NCBI GenBank assembly: GCA_021818265.1
Contig: JAKAEP010000005.1
Coordinates: 1 to 64,000 of the forward strand
Length of the DNA: 64,000 bases
Source: Actinomycetes bacterium
GTDB lineage: Bacteria > Actinomycetota > Acidimicrobiia > Acidimicrobiales > RAAP-2
Reading direction: 5' to 3'
The notes beneath the pieces are model-generated. The model saw only the letters and a program-made list of their open reading frames with translations. It did not search any database and was not told where the DNA came from. The translations under genes and the position numbers were made by a program. Of this stretch, positions 54,420 to 63,116 are shown in pieces (the first letter of the stretch is position 1; the number at the start of each line of letters is the position of its first letter).

Positions 54420-56843
54420 AGCCAGCCACTCGACGCCACCCACGTGTCATCGTCACTCACCGACCGCCGCCGCGGGTCGCGGGCGCGGGCGCGTGACGTG
54501 GTGGTGCGCCGCGACGGGGCGAGCGGGCCCGCGCGGAGCCACGCCGCCCACCGGGCGCCCCCGCGCGCACCGGGCGCGCCGGCCACCCACGCCTCGACGA
54601 GCCCCCTGCTCGTCCTGTGGGCCCTGGGGATCCTGCTCGCGGCCTACGTCGTGACCGCGCTCTTGCGCTCCAGCGGCCAGGTCTACCCCTGGCTCGACCG
54701 CTACGCGGTGGCCGGCTTCGGCTTCGCGGTGGCTGCGGTCTGCCTGTGGCGGGCCCACACCCACGCGCAGAACCGCGTCGCCGTGACCTTCCTCGGGCTC
54801 GCGCTGGTGTCGTGGTCGACCGGTGAGCTGCTGGCGTCGATCCTCTCGATCCAGGGCGCCGAGACGGCCACCCCGTCGATCGCCGACGTCTTCTTCCTGC
54901 TCTTCTACCCCCTCACCTACGTGGCCCTCACCCTCTTGGTCCAGGCGCGGATCGGCCGGCTGGGGCGGCCCAACTGGCTCGACGGGGTCGTGTCCGGGCT
55001 CGGCGCCGCCGCGCTGTGCGCGACCTTCGCCTTCCGCAACCTCGAGCAGATGACCAGCGGCAGCCACCTCCAGTCCGTCGTGAACCTGGCCTACCCCGTG
55101 GGCGACCTCTTGTTGTTCCTGCTCGTGATCGGCGGCACCGTGCTGCTCGGGGCCCAGGCGAGCGCCGGGTGGTACGTCGCGGCGGCGGGGCTCATCGCGA
55201 TCGTCGGGGGCGACACCGCCAACCTCCTCGTGAGCCCGCAGGCCCAGGGGCCGCTCGGCGGCACGCTGGCCATGGTCGCCTGGCCCGCGGCGGTCTACCT
55301 CCTCTCGCTCTCGATGTGGACGTCCCCCCGGCCCTCGGACCCCCTGCGCATCTCACGCGCCCCGGGCTTCCTCGCGCCGGGCCTCGCGGCGATCGCCGCC
55401 CTGGTGATCCTGATCTCGGGCAACGTCGGCCGGGTGACCGGCGTGGCCGTGGCCCTCGCCGTGGTGACCCTCGTCGCGGTGGGGGTGCGGGTCGGCCTCT
55501 CGGCCCAGGAGCTGCGCCGGCTCACCGAGGAGCGACACCGCCAGGCCAACACCGACGAGCTGACCGGGCTCGCGAACCGCCGCCACCTGACCCACATCCT
55601 CGACGCCTTCTTCGCCGAGGAGGCCGACGCCGAGGGCCCCACGCGACGACTCGCCTTCCTCTTCGTCGACCTCAACCACTTCAAGGAGATCAACGACTCG
55701 CTCGGCCATCCCGCGGGTGACGAGCTCTTACGACAGCTCGGGCCGCGCCTGGGCGAGGCGGTCGGGGCGGGCGGCACCGTCGTGCGCCTGGGCGGCGACG
55801 AGCTGGCGATCCTCCTGCTCGACGCCGGCCCCGAGGCGGCCGCCGAGGTCGCCGAGCGCGTCACCGCGGCCATCGCGGCGCCCTTCGCCCTGCGCTCGGT
55901 CGAGACCAGCGTCTCGGCCTCGATCGGCGTCGCCCTGTACCCCGACGACGCCCTCGACGGGGCCGTGCTCATGTGGTCGGCCGACGTCGCGATGTACCGG
56001 GCGAAGCTCGCGGGCGAGCCCTACGTCATCTACGACCCGTCCCTCGACGGCCTGAACAACCACATCCACCTCCTCGAGGACCTGAGCGACGCGGTGCGCA
56101 ACGGCGAGCTCGTCCTGCACTTCCAGCCCCAGATGGAGCTCGCCACCGGCACGGTCACCGGCGTGGAGGCGCTGGTGCGCTGGCCCCACCCCCACCTCGG
56201 ACTCGTGCCGCCGGTGAAGTTCCTCCCCCTGGCCGAGGAGGCCGGCCTGATGGCGCCGCTCACCGCGTGGGTCATGGAGGCGGCCCTGCGCCAGTGCGCG
56301 CGGTGGTGTCGCGACGGGCGCGACCTCACGGTCTCGGTGAACGTCTCGGCCTCGAACCTGCTCGACGACGGGCTGGTCGAGCTGGTCGAGCGGCTCCTCG
56401 CGCGCTACGGCCTGGAGAGCCGCTGCCTCGTCGTGGAGGTCACCGAGTCGGTCATCATCAAGGAGTTCGACCGCGCGGGCGCCGTCATCGGTCGGCTGCG
56501 CGACCTCGGGGTCCTCGTCTCGATCGACGACTTCGGCGCCGGGGTCACCTCACTGGCCTACCTGAGCAGCCTGTCGGTGAGCGAGCTCAAGCTCGACCGC
56601 GCCTTCCTCGCCGGGGTGACCGACGCCGAGGGGCCGCGCACCCTCGAGCTCGTGCGCGCGACGATCAACCTCGGCCACGAGATGGGCCTGCGCGTCGTGG
56701 CCGAGGGCATCGAGGACGCGGCGACCCTGGCCCGGTTGACCGAGCTGGGCTGCGACCTCGCCCAGGGCGACTACATCTCCCGGCCGGTCCCGGCCGACGA
56801 GCTGCCGCCCGTCGGGACGGCCACCCCCGTGCCCCTCGCCTAG
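54417..56843 (+). CDS. Membrane GGDEF-EAL protein (cyclic di-GMP turnover)
   Basis: 808 residues from ATG 54417 with AGAGGT six bases upstream. A disordered N terminus (1-55), about eight membrane spans (60-365), a GGDEF domain from ANTDELTGLANRR near 379 with GGDEL near 460 (Leu for Phe) and no RxxD inhibition site, then an EAL domain with VEALVRW near 581, NVSASNL, EVTES, DDFGAG, KLDRAF and AEGIED. The EAL catalytic residues look intact, so phosphodiesterase activity is likely; cyclase activity is uncertain. The TAG stop shares CTAG with the MFS gene stop. Confidence 0.92.
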   Translation: MSQPLDATHVSSSLTDRRRGSRARARDVVVRRDGASGPARSHAAHRAPPRAPGAPATHASTSPLLVLWALGILLAAYVVTALLRSSGQVYPWLDRYAVAGFGFAVAAVCLWRAHTHAQNRVAVTFLGLALVSWSTGELLASILSIQGAETATPSIADVFFLLFYPLTYVALTLLVQARIGRLGRPNWLDGVVSGLGAAALCATFAFRNLEQMTSGSHLQSVVNLAYPVGDLLLFLLVIGGTVLLGAQASAGWYVAAAGLIAIVGGDTANLLVSPQAQGPLGGTLAMVAWPAAVYLLSLSMWTSPRPSDPLRISRAPGFLAPGLAAIAALVILISGNVGRVTGVAVALAVVTLVAVGVRVGLSAQELRRLTEERHRQANTDELTGLANRRHLTHILDAFFAEEADAEGPTRRLAFLFVDLNHFKEINDSLGHPAGDELLRQLGPRLGEAVGAGGTVVRLGGDELAILLLDAGPEAAAEVAERVTAAIAAPFALRSVETSVSASIGVALYPDDALDGAVLMWSADVAMYRAKLAGEPYVIYDPSLDGLNNHIHLLEDLSDAVRNGELVLHFQPQMELATGTVTGVEALVRWPHPHLGLVPPVKFLPLAEEAGLMAPLTAWVMEAALRQCARWCRDGRDLTVSVNVSASNLLDDGLVELVERLLARYGLESRCLVVEVTESVIIKEFDRAGAVIGRLRDLGVLVSIDDFGAGVTSLAYLSSLSVSELKLDRAFLAGVTDAEGPRTLELVRATINLGHEMGLRVVAEGIEDAATLARLTELGCDLAQGDYISRPVPADELPPVGTATPVPLA

Positions 56844-58324
56844 CCCATCAGGGCCGTCGAGGCCAGCTCCTCGTCCCCGGGCATCACCGCGGGCACGCGG
56901 ATCATGACGAGCGAGACCACGAGGCCCACGAGCGCGATCCCCGAGCCCCACACGAAGGCCGTGGTGTAGCCGTGGGTCGTCGCGACGGCCTGGGCCGCGG
57001 GCGCGAGCGAGTGCAGCGAGGCCAGCTTCGCCTTCATCGCGTCGATGGCCACGGTAGCGAGCACGGCCAGGCCGAGGGCCCCGCCGACCTGCTGGGTCGT
57101 GTTGAGCAGCGCCGAGGCCAGACCGGCCTCGTGGTGCTCGACGCCCGAGACCGCGACGAGCGTCAGGGGCACGAACGTGGTGCCCATCCCCAACGCGAGC
57201 AGGAGCAGCGGCGCGAAGACCTGCCAGTAGCTCGAGTGCACGGTGATCACGCTCGACATCCACGCGAGCCCGGCCACCGCCACCGCCGGGCCGACGATGA
57301 GCGGGATGCGCACGCCGATCCGCGAGACGAAGCGAGACGAGAGTCCCGCGGCGATCACGATGCCGAAGGTCATCGGCAAGAAGCCCACGCCCGTGCGCAC
57401 CGGGCTCCAGCCGAGGATGTTCTGGAGGTACTGGGTCAAGAAGTAGAACATCGAGAACAGCGCGATGCCGATGAACAGCATGATCAGGTACGCGCCCGAG
57501 CGGTTGCGGTTCTTGAAGATCGCTAGCGGCATCAACGGCTCGGCGCTGCGCGACTCGATGACGAGGAACAGCCCCAGCATCACGACCGCCAGGCCCAGCG
57601 CCACGAGGGTGGAGACGCTCGTCCAGCTGTGGCTCGCGGTGTTGGACAGGCCGTAGACGAGGGCGAGCATGCCGGCCGTCGCGGTCAGCGCCCCGGGGAC
57701 GTCGAGGCGCCCCTCGCCGCGGTCGGACTCGTTGAGCGCCCGAGGCGCCAGGGCCAGCACGACGAGGGCGATCGGCACGTTCACGAAGAAGATCCACCGC
57801 CACGAGACGTAGCTCGTGAGCAGCCCCCCGAGGAGGAGGCCCACGGCGCCGCCGACCCCCGACATCGCGGCGTAGACGCCCATCGCCCGGTTGCGCGACG
57901 GGCCCTCGGGGAAGTTCGTGGTCACGAGCGAGAGCGCGGTCGGCGAGGCGATCGCCCCGCCCACGCCCTGGAGCCCGCGGGTCAGGATGAGCCAGACGTC
58001 GGAGGTCGCGAGTCCCCCGAGCAGGGAGGCCAGCGCGAAGACGCCGATGCCGACCATGAACATCCGACGCTTGCCGAAGAGATCCCCGGTGCGCCCCCCG
58101 AAGAGGAGCAGCCCGCCGAAGGTCAGCGAGTACGCCGTGATCACCCACTCGAGGTTGTCGAGCGAGAAGTGCAGCGCGGTGCGGATGGTCGGCAGGGCCA
58201 CGTTCACGATCGTCGCGTCGAGGACGATCATCAGCTGGGCGCACGAGATCACGAGCAGCGCCAGGCCGAGGTGCTTGCCCGCGGTGGTGGCGTGGCGGGC
58301 GGGCGCGACGTCAGGGGTGGTCAC
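56840..58324 (-). CDS. MFS transporter, DHA2 (EmrB/QacA) drug-efflux family
   Basis: 494 residues from GTG 58324 (AAAGG upstream) with 14 hydrophobic spans. DATIVNVALPTI and GGRTGDLFGKRRMF (motif A), RGLQGVGGAIASPTALSLV, and the antiporter motif C GVGGAVGLLLGG are DHA2 features. It exports drugs or other amphiphiles by proton antiport. The TetR gene ends 13 bases upstream on the same strand, so the regulator and pump form one operon. Confidence 0.9.
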   Translation of the reverse strand: MTTPDVAPARHATTAGKHLGLALLVISCAQLMIVLDATIVNVALPTIRTALHFSLDNLEWVITAYSLTFGGLLLFGGRTGDLFGKRRMFMVGIGVFALASLLGGLATSDVWLILTRGLQGVGGAIASPTALSLVTTNFPEGPSRNRAMGVYAAMSGVGGAVGLLLGGLLTSYVSWRWIFFVNVPIALVVLALAPRALNESDRGEGRLDVPGALTATAGMLALVYGLSNTASHSWTSVSTLVALGLAVVMLGLFLVIESRSAEPLMPLAIFKNRNRSGAYLIMLFIGIALFSMFYFLTQYLQNILGWSPVRTGVGFLPMTFGIVIAAGLSSRFVSRIGVRIPLIVGPAVAVAGLAWMSSVITVHSSYWQVFAPLLLLALGMGTTFVPLTLVAVSGVEHHEAGLASALLNTTQQVGGALGLAVLATVAIDAMKAKLASLHSLAPAAQAVATTHGYTTAFVWGSGIALVGLVVSLVMIRVPAVMPGDEELASTALMG

Positions 58325-58337
58325 GGAGGGCCTTTCT

Positions 58338-58985
58338 CTAGGGGGTCGGGGTGGACTGCAGGGACACCGGTCCGGCCAGCACGAGCGGCAGGATCACGCC
58401 CTCGATGATGGACTCGACGAAGCCCGGGTCGATCTCGTGGGTCTGGACGAGGAGACGGTACAGCACGAGGGCCGGGATGAGCGACACCACGAGGTCGAGG
58501 TTGGCGACCGGCGCTATCTCCCCGCGGGCGACGGCCCGCTCGAAGACCGCGGCCAGCACCCGGCGGTGGGGCTCGACGAGGCGCTCCTCGAACGCGGCGC
58601 GCAGGTCGGGGTCGCGCGGCAGGGCGCTCGCGAGCCCGACCATCACCGAGGTATCGAGGGGCTCGCCGTCGTGGGCGCTCGCTCGCCGGGCCAGCTCGGC
58701 CAGGTCGCCGCGCAGCGAGCCCGTGTCGGGCGCCACGAGGCGGGGCTTGTGGCTGAGCAGGGCGTCGACGACGAGCTCGGCCTTGCCGGACCAGCGACGG
58801 TAGATCGTCGCCTTGCCGGCCCCGGCGCTCGTGGCGATGGCGTCGACGGTGAGCCGGTCGTAGCCGATCCGGGCGAGGAGGCGAAGGGCGGCGTCGCGCA
58901 GGGCCGCGTCGCGCGAGGCGTCGAGGTGGCGCCCGCCGTGGCGCTCGGCGCCCGCCCGCTCGTCGCGCTCCTCGGGGATCGTCAC
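58338..58985 (-). CDS. TetR/AcrR-family transcriptional repressor
   Basis: 215 residues from GTG 58985; the track start at 59033 lies inside the operator-like repeats. The helix-turn-helix is in LRLLARIGYDRLTVDAIATSAGAGKATIYRRWSGKAELV. The C-terminal ligand domain resembles TetR_C_11-type. It is followed directly by the MFS pump gene, which it probably represses, together with itself, through the repeats at 59007-59031. TATCGT seven bases before the GTG suggests a leaderless mRNA. Confidence 0.87.
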   Translation of the reverse strand: MTIPEERDERAGAERHGGRHLDASRDAALRDAALRLLARIGYDRLTVDAIATSAGAGKATIYRRWSGKAELVVDALLSHKPRLVAPDTGSLRGDLAELARRASAHDGEPLDTSVMVGLASALPRDPDLRAAFEERLVEPHRRVLAAVFERAVARGEIAPVANLDLVVSLIPALVLYRLLVQTHEIDPGFVESIIEGVILPLVLAGPVSLQSTPTP

Positions 58986-58992
58986 GGGGATT

Positions 58993-58998
58993 ACGATA
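58993..58998 (-). promoter_or_regulatory. -10 box TATCGT, leaderless TetR start
   Basis: TATCGT ends seven bases before GTG 58985, next to the candidate operator. Confidence 0.45.
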
Positions 58999-59006
58999 CC
59001 AGAAAG

Positions 59007-59031
59007 TTCCGTAACTGAACCGTTCCGTATC
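59007..59031. promoter_or_regulatory. Candidate TetR operator: TTCCGTAAC/TTCCGTATC direct repeats
   Basis: TTCCGTAAC (59007) and TTCCGTATC (59023) repeat with a 16-bp period, and GATAC (58995) pairs with GTATC (59027) as a wider inverted repeat. The 43 bp around them are about half AT, unlike the surroundings. The position over the -35 region of tetR suits a repressor site. Confidence 0.45.
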
Positions 59032-59055
59032 ACGGGGCCGGCGGCCCCGGGCCCG

Positions 59056-59760
59056 CTAGCCGAAGACCTTCGCGTAGGCGATGGTGGCCGCCGGCCGCGG
59101 GAAGCGGACGTCCTCCCCCCAGTGGGAGAAGACCGTCAGGCTCGAGGCGCCGGCGGCGGCCACCTCCTCGCGCAGGGGCAGGGCGTGGGCCCCCGCGGCG
59201 ATCACCAGAGTCGTCGTCGAGGCCGAGGCAGACGCGGTCTTCGGCGTCGTCCAGCGCAGCTGGTAGCCGCCGGTCGTCGCGTCGCGGGCCCCGAGCAGCC
59301 GGGTCCCCTTCGCGGTGGGCAGGATCGCGCCGAACCCCTTCGCCGTGAGGTTCAGCCAGAACTCCTTGTACTGGGTCGAGCCCTTCTTCATGACGATCCA
59401 CTTGGCGCCGACCTTGGCCACCTGCTTCGGGTTCAGGCCCATGAGCGCGTGCAGTCCGCTCGGCGAGCCCGAGAGGTAGGCCGCGGTGGTGGAGACCGCC
59501 ACGTCGAAGCGCTCGGCGCCGGCGGTGTACGACTCGTGTCCGGCCGAGCGCCCGATGTCGGCGACGGCCGCGCTGTGGACGCCCTGGCGGTCGGTGGTGA
59601 CGACGAGGTGGACGCCGTGCTGGCCCTTGAGGGCGCGGCCCGACGCGGCGAGCAGCGAGGAGACCGTCGGCGCGCCGGCGGCGCCGGCGGCGGCCCCCAC
59701 GACGGGGGCGACGAGGAGGGCCGCGAGGGCGGCCGTGGTGACGAGACGAGTGCGGGGCAT
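59056..59760 (-). CDS. Secreted protein of unknown function
   Basis: 234 residues with a Sec signal peptide (MPRTRLVTTAALAALLVAPVVGAAAGA). The mature part is beta-rich, with LLAASGRALKGQHGVHLVVTT, ERFDVAVSTTAAYLSG and KWIVMKKGSTQYKEFWLNL. The order of segments recalls LppX/LprG-like lipid-binding folds, but there is no lipobox Cys and I do not assign it. Leaderless start by TAGGGT at six bases. It lies between tetR and DUF2017. Confidence 0.75.
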   Translation of the reverse strand: MPRTRLVTTAALAALLVAPVVGAAAGAAGAPTVSSLLAASGRALKGQHGVHLVVTTDRQGVHSAAVADIGRSAGHESYTAGAERFDVAVSTTAAYLSGSPSGLHALMGLNPKQVAKVGAKWIVMKKGSTQYKEFWLNLTAKGFGAILPTAKGTRLLGARDATTGGYQLRWTTPKTASASASTTTLVIAAGAHALPLREEVAAAGASSLTVFSHWGEDVRFPRPAATIAYAKVFG

Positions 59761-59766
59761 CGGTCC

Positions 59767-59772
59767 ACCCTA
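59767..59772 (-). promoter_or_regulatory. -10 box TAGGGT, leaderless start of the secreted protein
   Basis: TAGGGT ends six bases before ATG 59760. Confidence 0.45.
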
Positions 59773-59795
59773 GGCCCCGCGGAGACGAGGGCGAG

Positions 59796-60227
59796 CTAGA
59801 GGACCCGGGCGAGCTCGAAGAGGAGGGCCTGGATCGTGTGGACGTGCTCGACCAGCGGCCCGCTCTGGGCGTCCCAAGCGTCGTCGTCGAGCAGGCCGTT
59901 CGCCACGGCGATCGAGCGCAGCGCCACCTGGAGCGTGCAGAACCACGCCCAGGCCTCGGCGTCGGTGAGGGCCGCCTCCTCGAGGGTCGCGAGCACCAGC
60001 TCGGCGTTCGAGGCGAGGTCGCGCTGTCGGCTCAGGATCGCCAGGGGGTCGTCGGTGTCGCTCGCGGGGTCGATCGGCGCGTGCAGGCCGGCCCCCCACG
60101 CGTGGCCCGCGTCGCGCTCGGCGGCCACCACCTCGCGGGCGGTCGCCCCCACGAAGGCCCGCCCGTCGGCGCTGAGGCGGACCTCGACCCGGCCGTCCCG
60201 GCGCCGGCTGAAGAGTCGCGAGGCCAC
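59796..60227 (-). CDS. DUF2017 family protein
   Basis: 143 residues from GTG 60227, sharing one base with the clpS stop (TAGTG). DPLAILSRQRDLASNAELVLATLEEAALTDAEAWAWFCTLQVALRSI matches the actinobacterial DUF2017 family. It is always seen beside clpS in actinobacteria, so a role in N-end-rule proteolysis is suspected but unproven. Confidence 0.8.
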   Translation of the reverse strand: MASRLFSRRRDGRVEVRLSADGRAFVGATAREVVAAERDAGHAWGAGLHAPIDPASDTDDPLAILSRQRDLASNAELVLATLEEAALTDAEAWAWFCTLQVALRSIAVANGLLDDDAWDAQSGPLVEHVHTIQALLFELARVL

Positions 60228-60520
60228 TAGTCGTCGCGCTCCACCGTCGACTGCAGCCCCGCCACCTGGAGCTTCACGCAGTACGACTCGGCGCGCTCGC
60301 GCCCCCCGGACCACACGACGGCCCGGCCCTCGTGGTGGACGGTGAGCATGAGGTGGGTGCACTTGGCCTCGGGGTAGCCGAACACCCGGCGAAAGACCAC
60401 CACCACGACGGCCATGGGCGTGACCGGGTCGTTCCAGACGACCACGTTCCACGGCCGCTCGGTGGCGACCGCGCCGCTCTCGGAGAGCTCGCGTTCGGTC
60501 GAGGCGAGTCGGGCGGTCAC
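60227..60520 (-). CDS. clpS: Clp protease adaptor ClpS
   Basis: 97 residues. WNVVVWNDPVTPMAVVVVVFRRVFG and HLMLTVHHEGRAVVWSGGRERAESYCVKLQVAGLQSTVE are the ClpS signature (VxxxNDxxTPxxxV, MxxVHxxGxxxV). It delivers N-degron substrates to ClpAP/ClpCP. GTG 60520 is the track start. Coupled to DUF2017. Confidence 0.94.
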   Translation of the reverse strand: MTARLASTERELSESGAVATERPWNVVVWNDPVTPMAVVVVVFRRVFGYPEAKCTHLMLTVHHEGRAVVWSGGRERAESYCVKLQVAGLQSTVERDD

Positions 60521-60562
60521 CGGGCCAGTCTTTCAGCCGGGTTCGGGGGCACGGCTCGACCC

Positions 60563-60568
60563 TAGGGT
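60563..60568 (+). promoter_or_regulatory. -10-like TAGGGT before the MpaB-like gene
   Basis: TAGGGT lies nine bases before ATG 60578. The spacing is longer than at the clear leaderless genes, so this is a weaker call. Confidence 0.3.
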
Positions 60569-60577
60569 GGGTTCGCC

Positions 60578-61474
60578 ATGACGACGTCCCCCCGCGTCCT
60601 CGCCGAGCGCGCGCGCGCCCGCGCCGGGCAGGCCATCCGACGGGCGGCCGGCCTCGTGGAGGACCCCCCGCCGCGCTGCGACGACCCGGCGGCCGCCTAC
60701 ACGCCGGTGGACGGCGTCGCGCGGGTCGTCCACGGCGACCTCGGCTCGATGCTGGTGGGCGGGGTCGCCTCGCTCTTCGTCCAGATGCTCCACCCCCTCG
60801 CCATGGCCGGGGTCGCCGACCACTCGCGCTACCGCGAGGACCCGCTCGGACGGCTCCTGCAGACGGCTCACTTCATCAGCGCCACCACCTACGGGTCGGC
60901 CGAGACCGCCGAGGTGGCCCTCGAGCGGGTGCGCTTCGTGCACGGCTTCGTGAGGGGCACCGCCGACGACGGCCGGGCCTACGACGCCCGGGACCCCCAC
61001 CTGCTCGCCTTCGTCCACTGCGCCGAGGTCTCGATGTTCCTCGCCGCCTACCGGCGCCTGGGCCGCTACCCCGTGAGCGCCGCCGACGCCGACCGCTACG
61101 TGGCCGAGGTCGCCCGCTCGGCGCGCGACCTCGGGGCCCTCGACCCTCCCACCACCGCGGCCGAGCTATCGGCCCGGCTCGCGTCGTTCCGCCCCGAGCT
61201 GCGCCTCTCGGGGCCGGCGCGCGAGGCCCGGGACTTCCTCGCCCGCGGGGTCAGCCTCGGGCCGCTCGCCCGGCTCGCCTACCGGGTGATCGTGCGCGCG
61301 GCCCTCGCCCTGGTGGACGGGCCCGAGCGCCGCCTGCTCGGCGCGCCGCGCCCGTCGTGGCGCGACGGCGCGGCGCTCGCCGTGGCCCGGCTCTTCGCCA
61401 CCGCGGTGCGCGCGGTGCTGCCGCCGGCGGCGCCTCAGGTCGTCGAGAGCCCGCCGTCGACCGCGAGCACCTGA
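60578..61474 (+). CDS. DUF2236 (MpaB/latex-clearing-protein-like) oxygenase family protein
   Basis: 298 residues. VHGDLGSMLVGGVASLFVQMLHPLAMAGVADHSRY, TAHFISATTYGS, and RFVHGFVRGTADDGRAYDARDPHLLAFVHCAEVSMFLAAYRRL are the conserved blocks of the family, with several His that may bind a metal or haem. Family members include fungal MpaB-type oxygenases and rubber oxygenases. Substrate unknown. Its last 40 bases overlap the SDR gene on the other strand. Confidence 0.85.
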   Translation: MTTSPRVLAERARARAGQAIRRAAGLVEDPPPRCDDPAAAYTPVDGVARVVHGDLGSMLVGGVASLFVQMLHPLAMAGVADHSRYREDPLGRLLQTAHFISATTYGSAETAEVALERVRFVHGFVRGTADDGRAYDARDPHLLAFVHCAEVSMFLAAYRRLGRYPVSAADADRYVAEVARSARDLGALDPPTTAAELSARLASFRPELRLSGPAREARDFLARGVSLGPLARLAYRVIVRAALALVDGPERRLLGAPRPSWRDGAALAVARLFATAVRAVLPPAAPQVVESPPSTAST

Positions 61475-62151
61475 CCGGTCACGTAGGGGGCGTCCACGAG
61501 GGCGAGGATCGCGCCGGCCACGTCGTCGGGCGTGGCCACCCGGCGCAGGGGCGCGTGGCGCTCGACGTACTCGCGCGCGCCGTCCCAGTCGGCGGTCCAC
61601 GGCGTCGCCGTGAAGCCCGGCGCGACCGCGTTCACCCGGACCTCGGGCCCGACCACGCGCGCGAGGAGCCGGGTCACGTGGTTGAGCGCCGCCTTCGAGG
61701 CGGCGTAGGGGATCGACGAGCCGGCCGTGCGCTCCCCCGCGTGCGACGAGACGTTCACCACGGCCCCTCCGCCCACCCGCAGCAGCTCGAGCGCGGCCGT
61801 GGTGAGCTCGAAGGTGGCGAAGACGTTGAGCTCGAAGATCTCGCGCCACACCGCGCGGTTCGCCGCGGCGAAGTCCCGGTGGTCGATGCGCCGGGTGGTG
61901 GCCGCGTTGTTGACGAGCACGTCGAGGCGCCCGTGGCGCTCGCGCACCGCGTCGACGAGCTCGGCCACCCCCTCCTCGCGGGCGAGGTCGGCCTGGACGT
62001 AGGTGGCGCCGGGCAGCTCGCCCGCGAGCCGCTCGCCGGCCTCGGCGCTGCGCGCCGAGTTGAGGACGACGAGGTCGCCCCGGGCCGCGAAGCGGCGCGC
62101 GGTCGCCTCGCCGATGCCGCTCGTCGAGCCGGTGACCAGGACGACGCTCAC
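61435..62151 (-). CDS. Short-chain dehydrogenase/reductase
   Basis: 238 residues from GTG 62151, overlapping the epimerase stop (GTGA). TGSTSGIG (cofactor loop), LVNNAATTR, VVNVSS and YAASKAALNHVTRLLA (catalytic Tyr and Lys), then VRVNAVAPGFTATP and VTGQVLAVDGGLS. A classical SDR; substrate unknown, possibly a sugar given the neighbouring epimerase. Confidence 0.9.
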   Translation of the reverse strand: MSVVLVTGSTSGIGEATARRFAARGDLVVLNSARSAEAGERLAGELPGATYVQADLAREEGVAELVDAVRERHGRLDVLVNNAATTRRIDHRDFAAANRAVWREIFELNVFATFELTTAALELLRVGGGAVVNVSSHAGERTAGSSIPYAASKAALNHVTRLLARVVGPEVRVNAVAPGFTATPWTADWDGAREYVERHAPLRRVATPDDVAGAILALVDAPYVTGQVLAVDGGLSTT

Positions 62152-63059
62152 GCGAGCCGCCGCAGCCGCCACGAGCCCGCCCAGTGCTGGCCGGGCTCGA
62201 GCACGACCACGTCCTTGCCCGAGCGCAGCGCGTCGGGCGGGCAGGTCATCGGCTCGATCGCCACGGCCGTGCGCCGCCGCCCACGCTCGAGGGTGTCGCC
62301 GGTGAAGACCTGGAGGTAGGGGAAGGTGCGGTCCACGCTCAGCTCGACCGCGCCCCCCGTCGAGTCCTCGAGCACCGCGACGGCGAGACCCGAGTCGTCG
62401 CGCACCAACTCGGTGTAGGTGACGTCGAGCTCGTGGCCGCTCACCGACTTGCGCCGGCCGAAGTCGAGGGCGTGGCCGGCCACGGGCAGGATCTCGCCCG
62501 TGGGCAGCCGACGGTCGTTCACCGCCACGTAGGCCCGCGCCGGCACCTCGAGCTGGGCCCCCTCGATCGTCGGGGTCGTGACGGCGAGGTACGGGTGGAA
62601 GCCCACCCCGAAGGGGACGGGCACCTCGTCCCGGTTGGTCACGGTCGTGGTCACGGTGAGCCCGAGCGAGCCGAGGTGGTACGCGACGGTCAGCTCGGTG
62701 GCGAAGGGGTAGGCCGGCGTGGGGTGCAGGGTCAGGGTGAGCACGCAGCGGTTCTGGTTCACGGCCTCGATGCGGAAGGGGCGGAAGCGCACCAGCCCGT
62801 GGGTGGCCGTGGCGTGGGGGACGTCGTCGACCGCGGCGCGCGCGGCGCGCCCCGAGAACGTCCACTCGCCGTCGCCCATCCGGTTCGGCCACGGGTAGAG
62901 GACCTGGCCCCGGGCGCCGGTGGCGACCTCGTCGGCCGCGAAGCCCTCCACGACGGGGACCCCGCCCTTGACGTAGGTCCGCAGCGTCGCCCCCACCTCG
63001 GTGACGACCGCGCGCTGATCGCCGTGCGCGATCGCTATCTGTTCACCCGTCGGCAGCAT
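62148..63059 (-). CDS. Aldose 1-epimerase family protein
   Basis: 303 residues from ATG 63059 (GGAAGGG upstream). GQVLYPWPNRMGDGEWTFSG, ATHGLVRFRPF with the catalytic-region His, VPVPFGVGFHPYLAV and YLQVFTGDTLERGRRRTAVAIEPMTCPPDAL are family motifs. It interconverts anomers of a hexose or related sugar. It is coupled to the SDR gene and divergent from surE. Confidence 0.88.
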   Translation of the reverse strand: MLPTGEQIAIAHGDQRAVVTEVGATLRTYVKGGVPVVEGFAADEVATGARGQVLYPWPNRMGDGEWTFSGRAARAAVDDVPHATATHGLVRFRPFRIEAVNQNRCVLTLTLHPTPAYPFATELTVAYHLGSLGLTVTTTVTNRDEVPVPFGVGFHPYLAVTTPTIEGAQLEVPARAYVAVNDRRLPTGEILPVAGHALDFGRRKSVSGHELDVTYTELVRDDSGLAVAVLEDSTGGAVELSVDRTFPYLQVFTGDTLERGRRRTAVAIEPMTCPPDALRSGKDVVVLEPGQHWAGSWRLRRLA

Positions 63060-63087
63060 CACGCCCTTCCCACGTCCCACACCGGCT

Positions 63088-63098
63088 CGTAACTTACG
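63088..63098. promoter_or_regulatory. 11-bp palindrome CGTAACTTACG between epimerase and surE
   Basis: A perfect palindrome CGTAA-C-TTACG lies midway in the 57-bp divergent gap, with TAGGGT seven bases before the surE ATG. It is a candidate operator overlapping both promoters. Confidence 0.35.
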
Positions 63099-63116
63099 AC
63101 AGTTAGGGTCGAGGGG

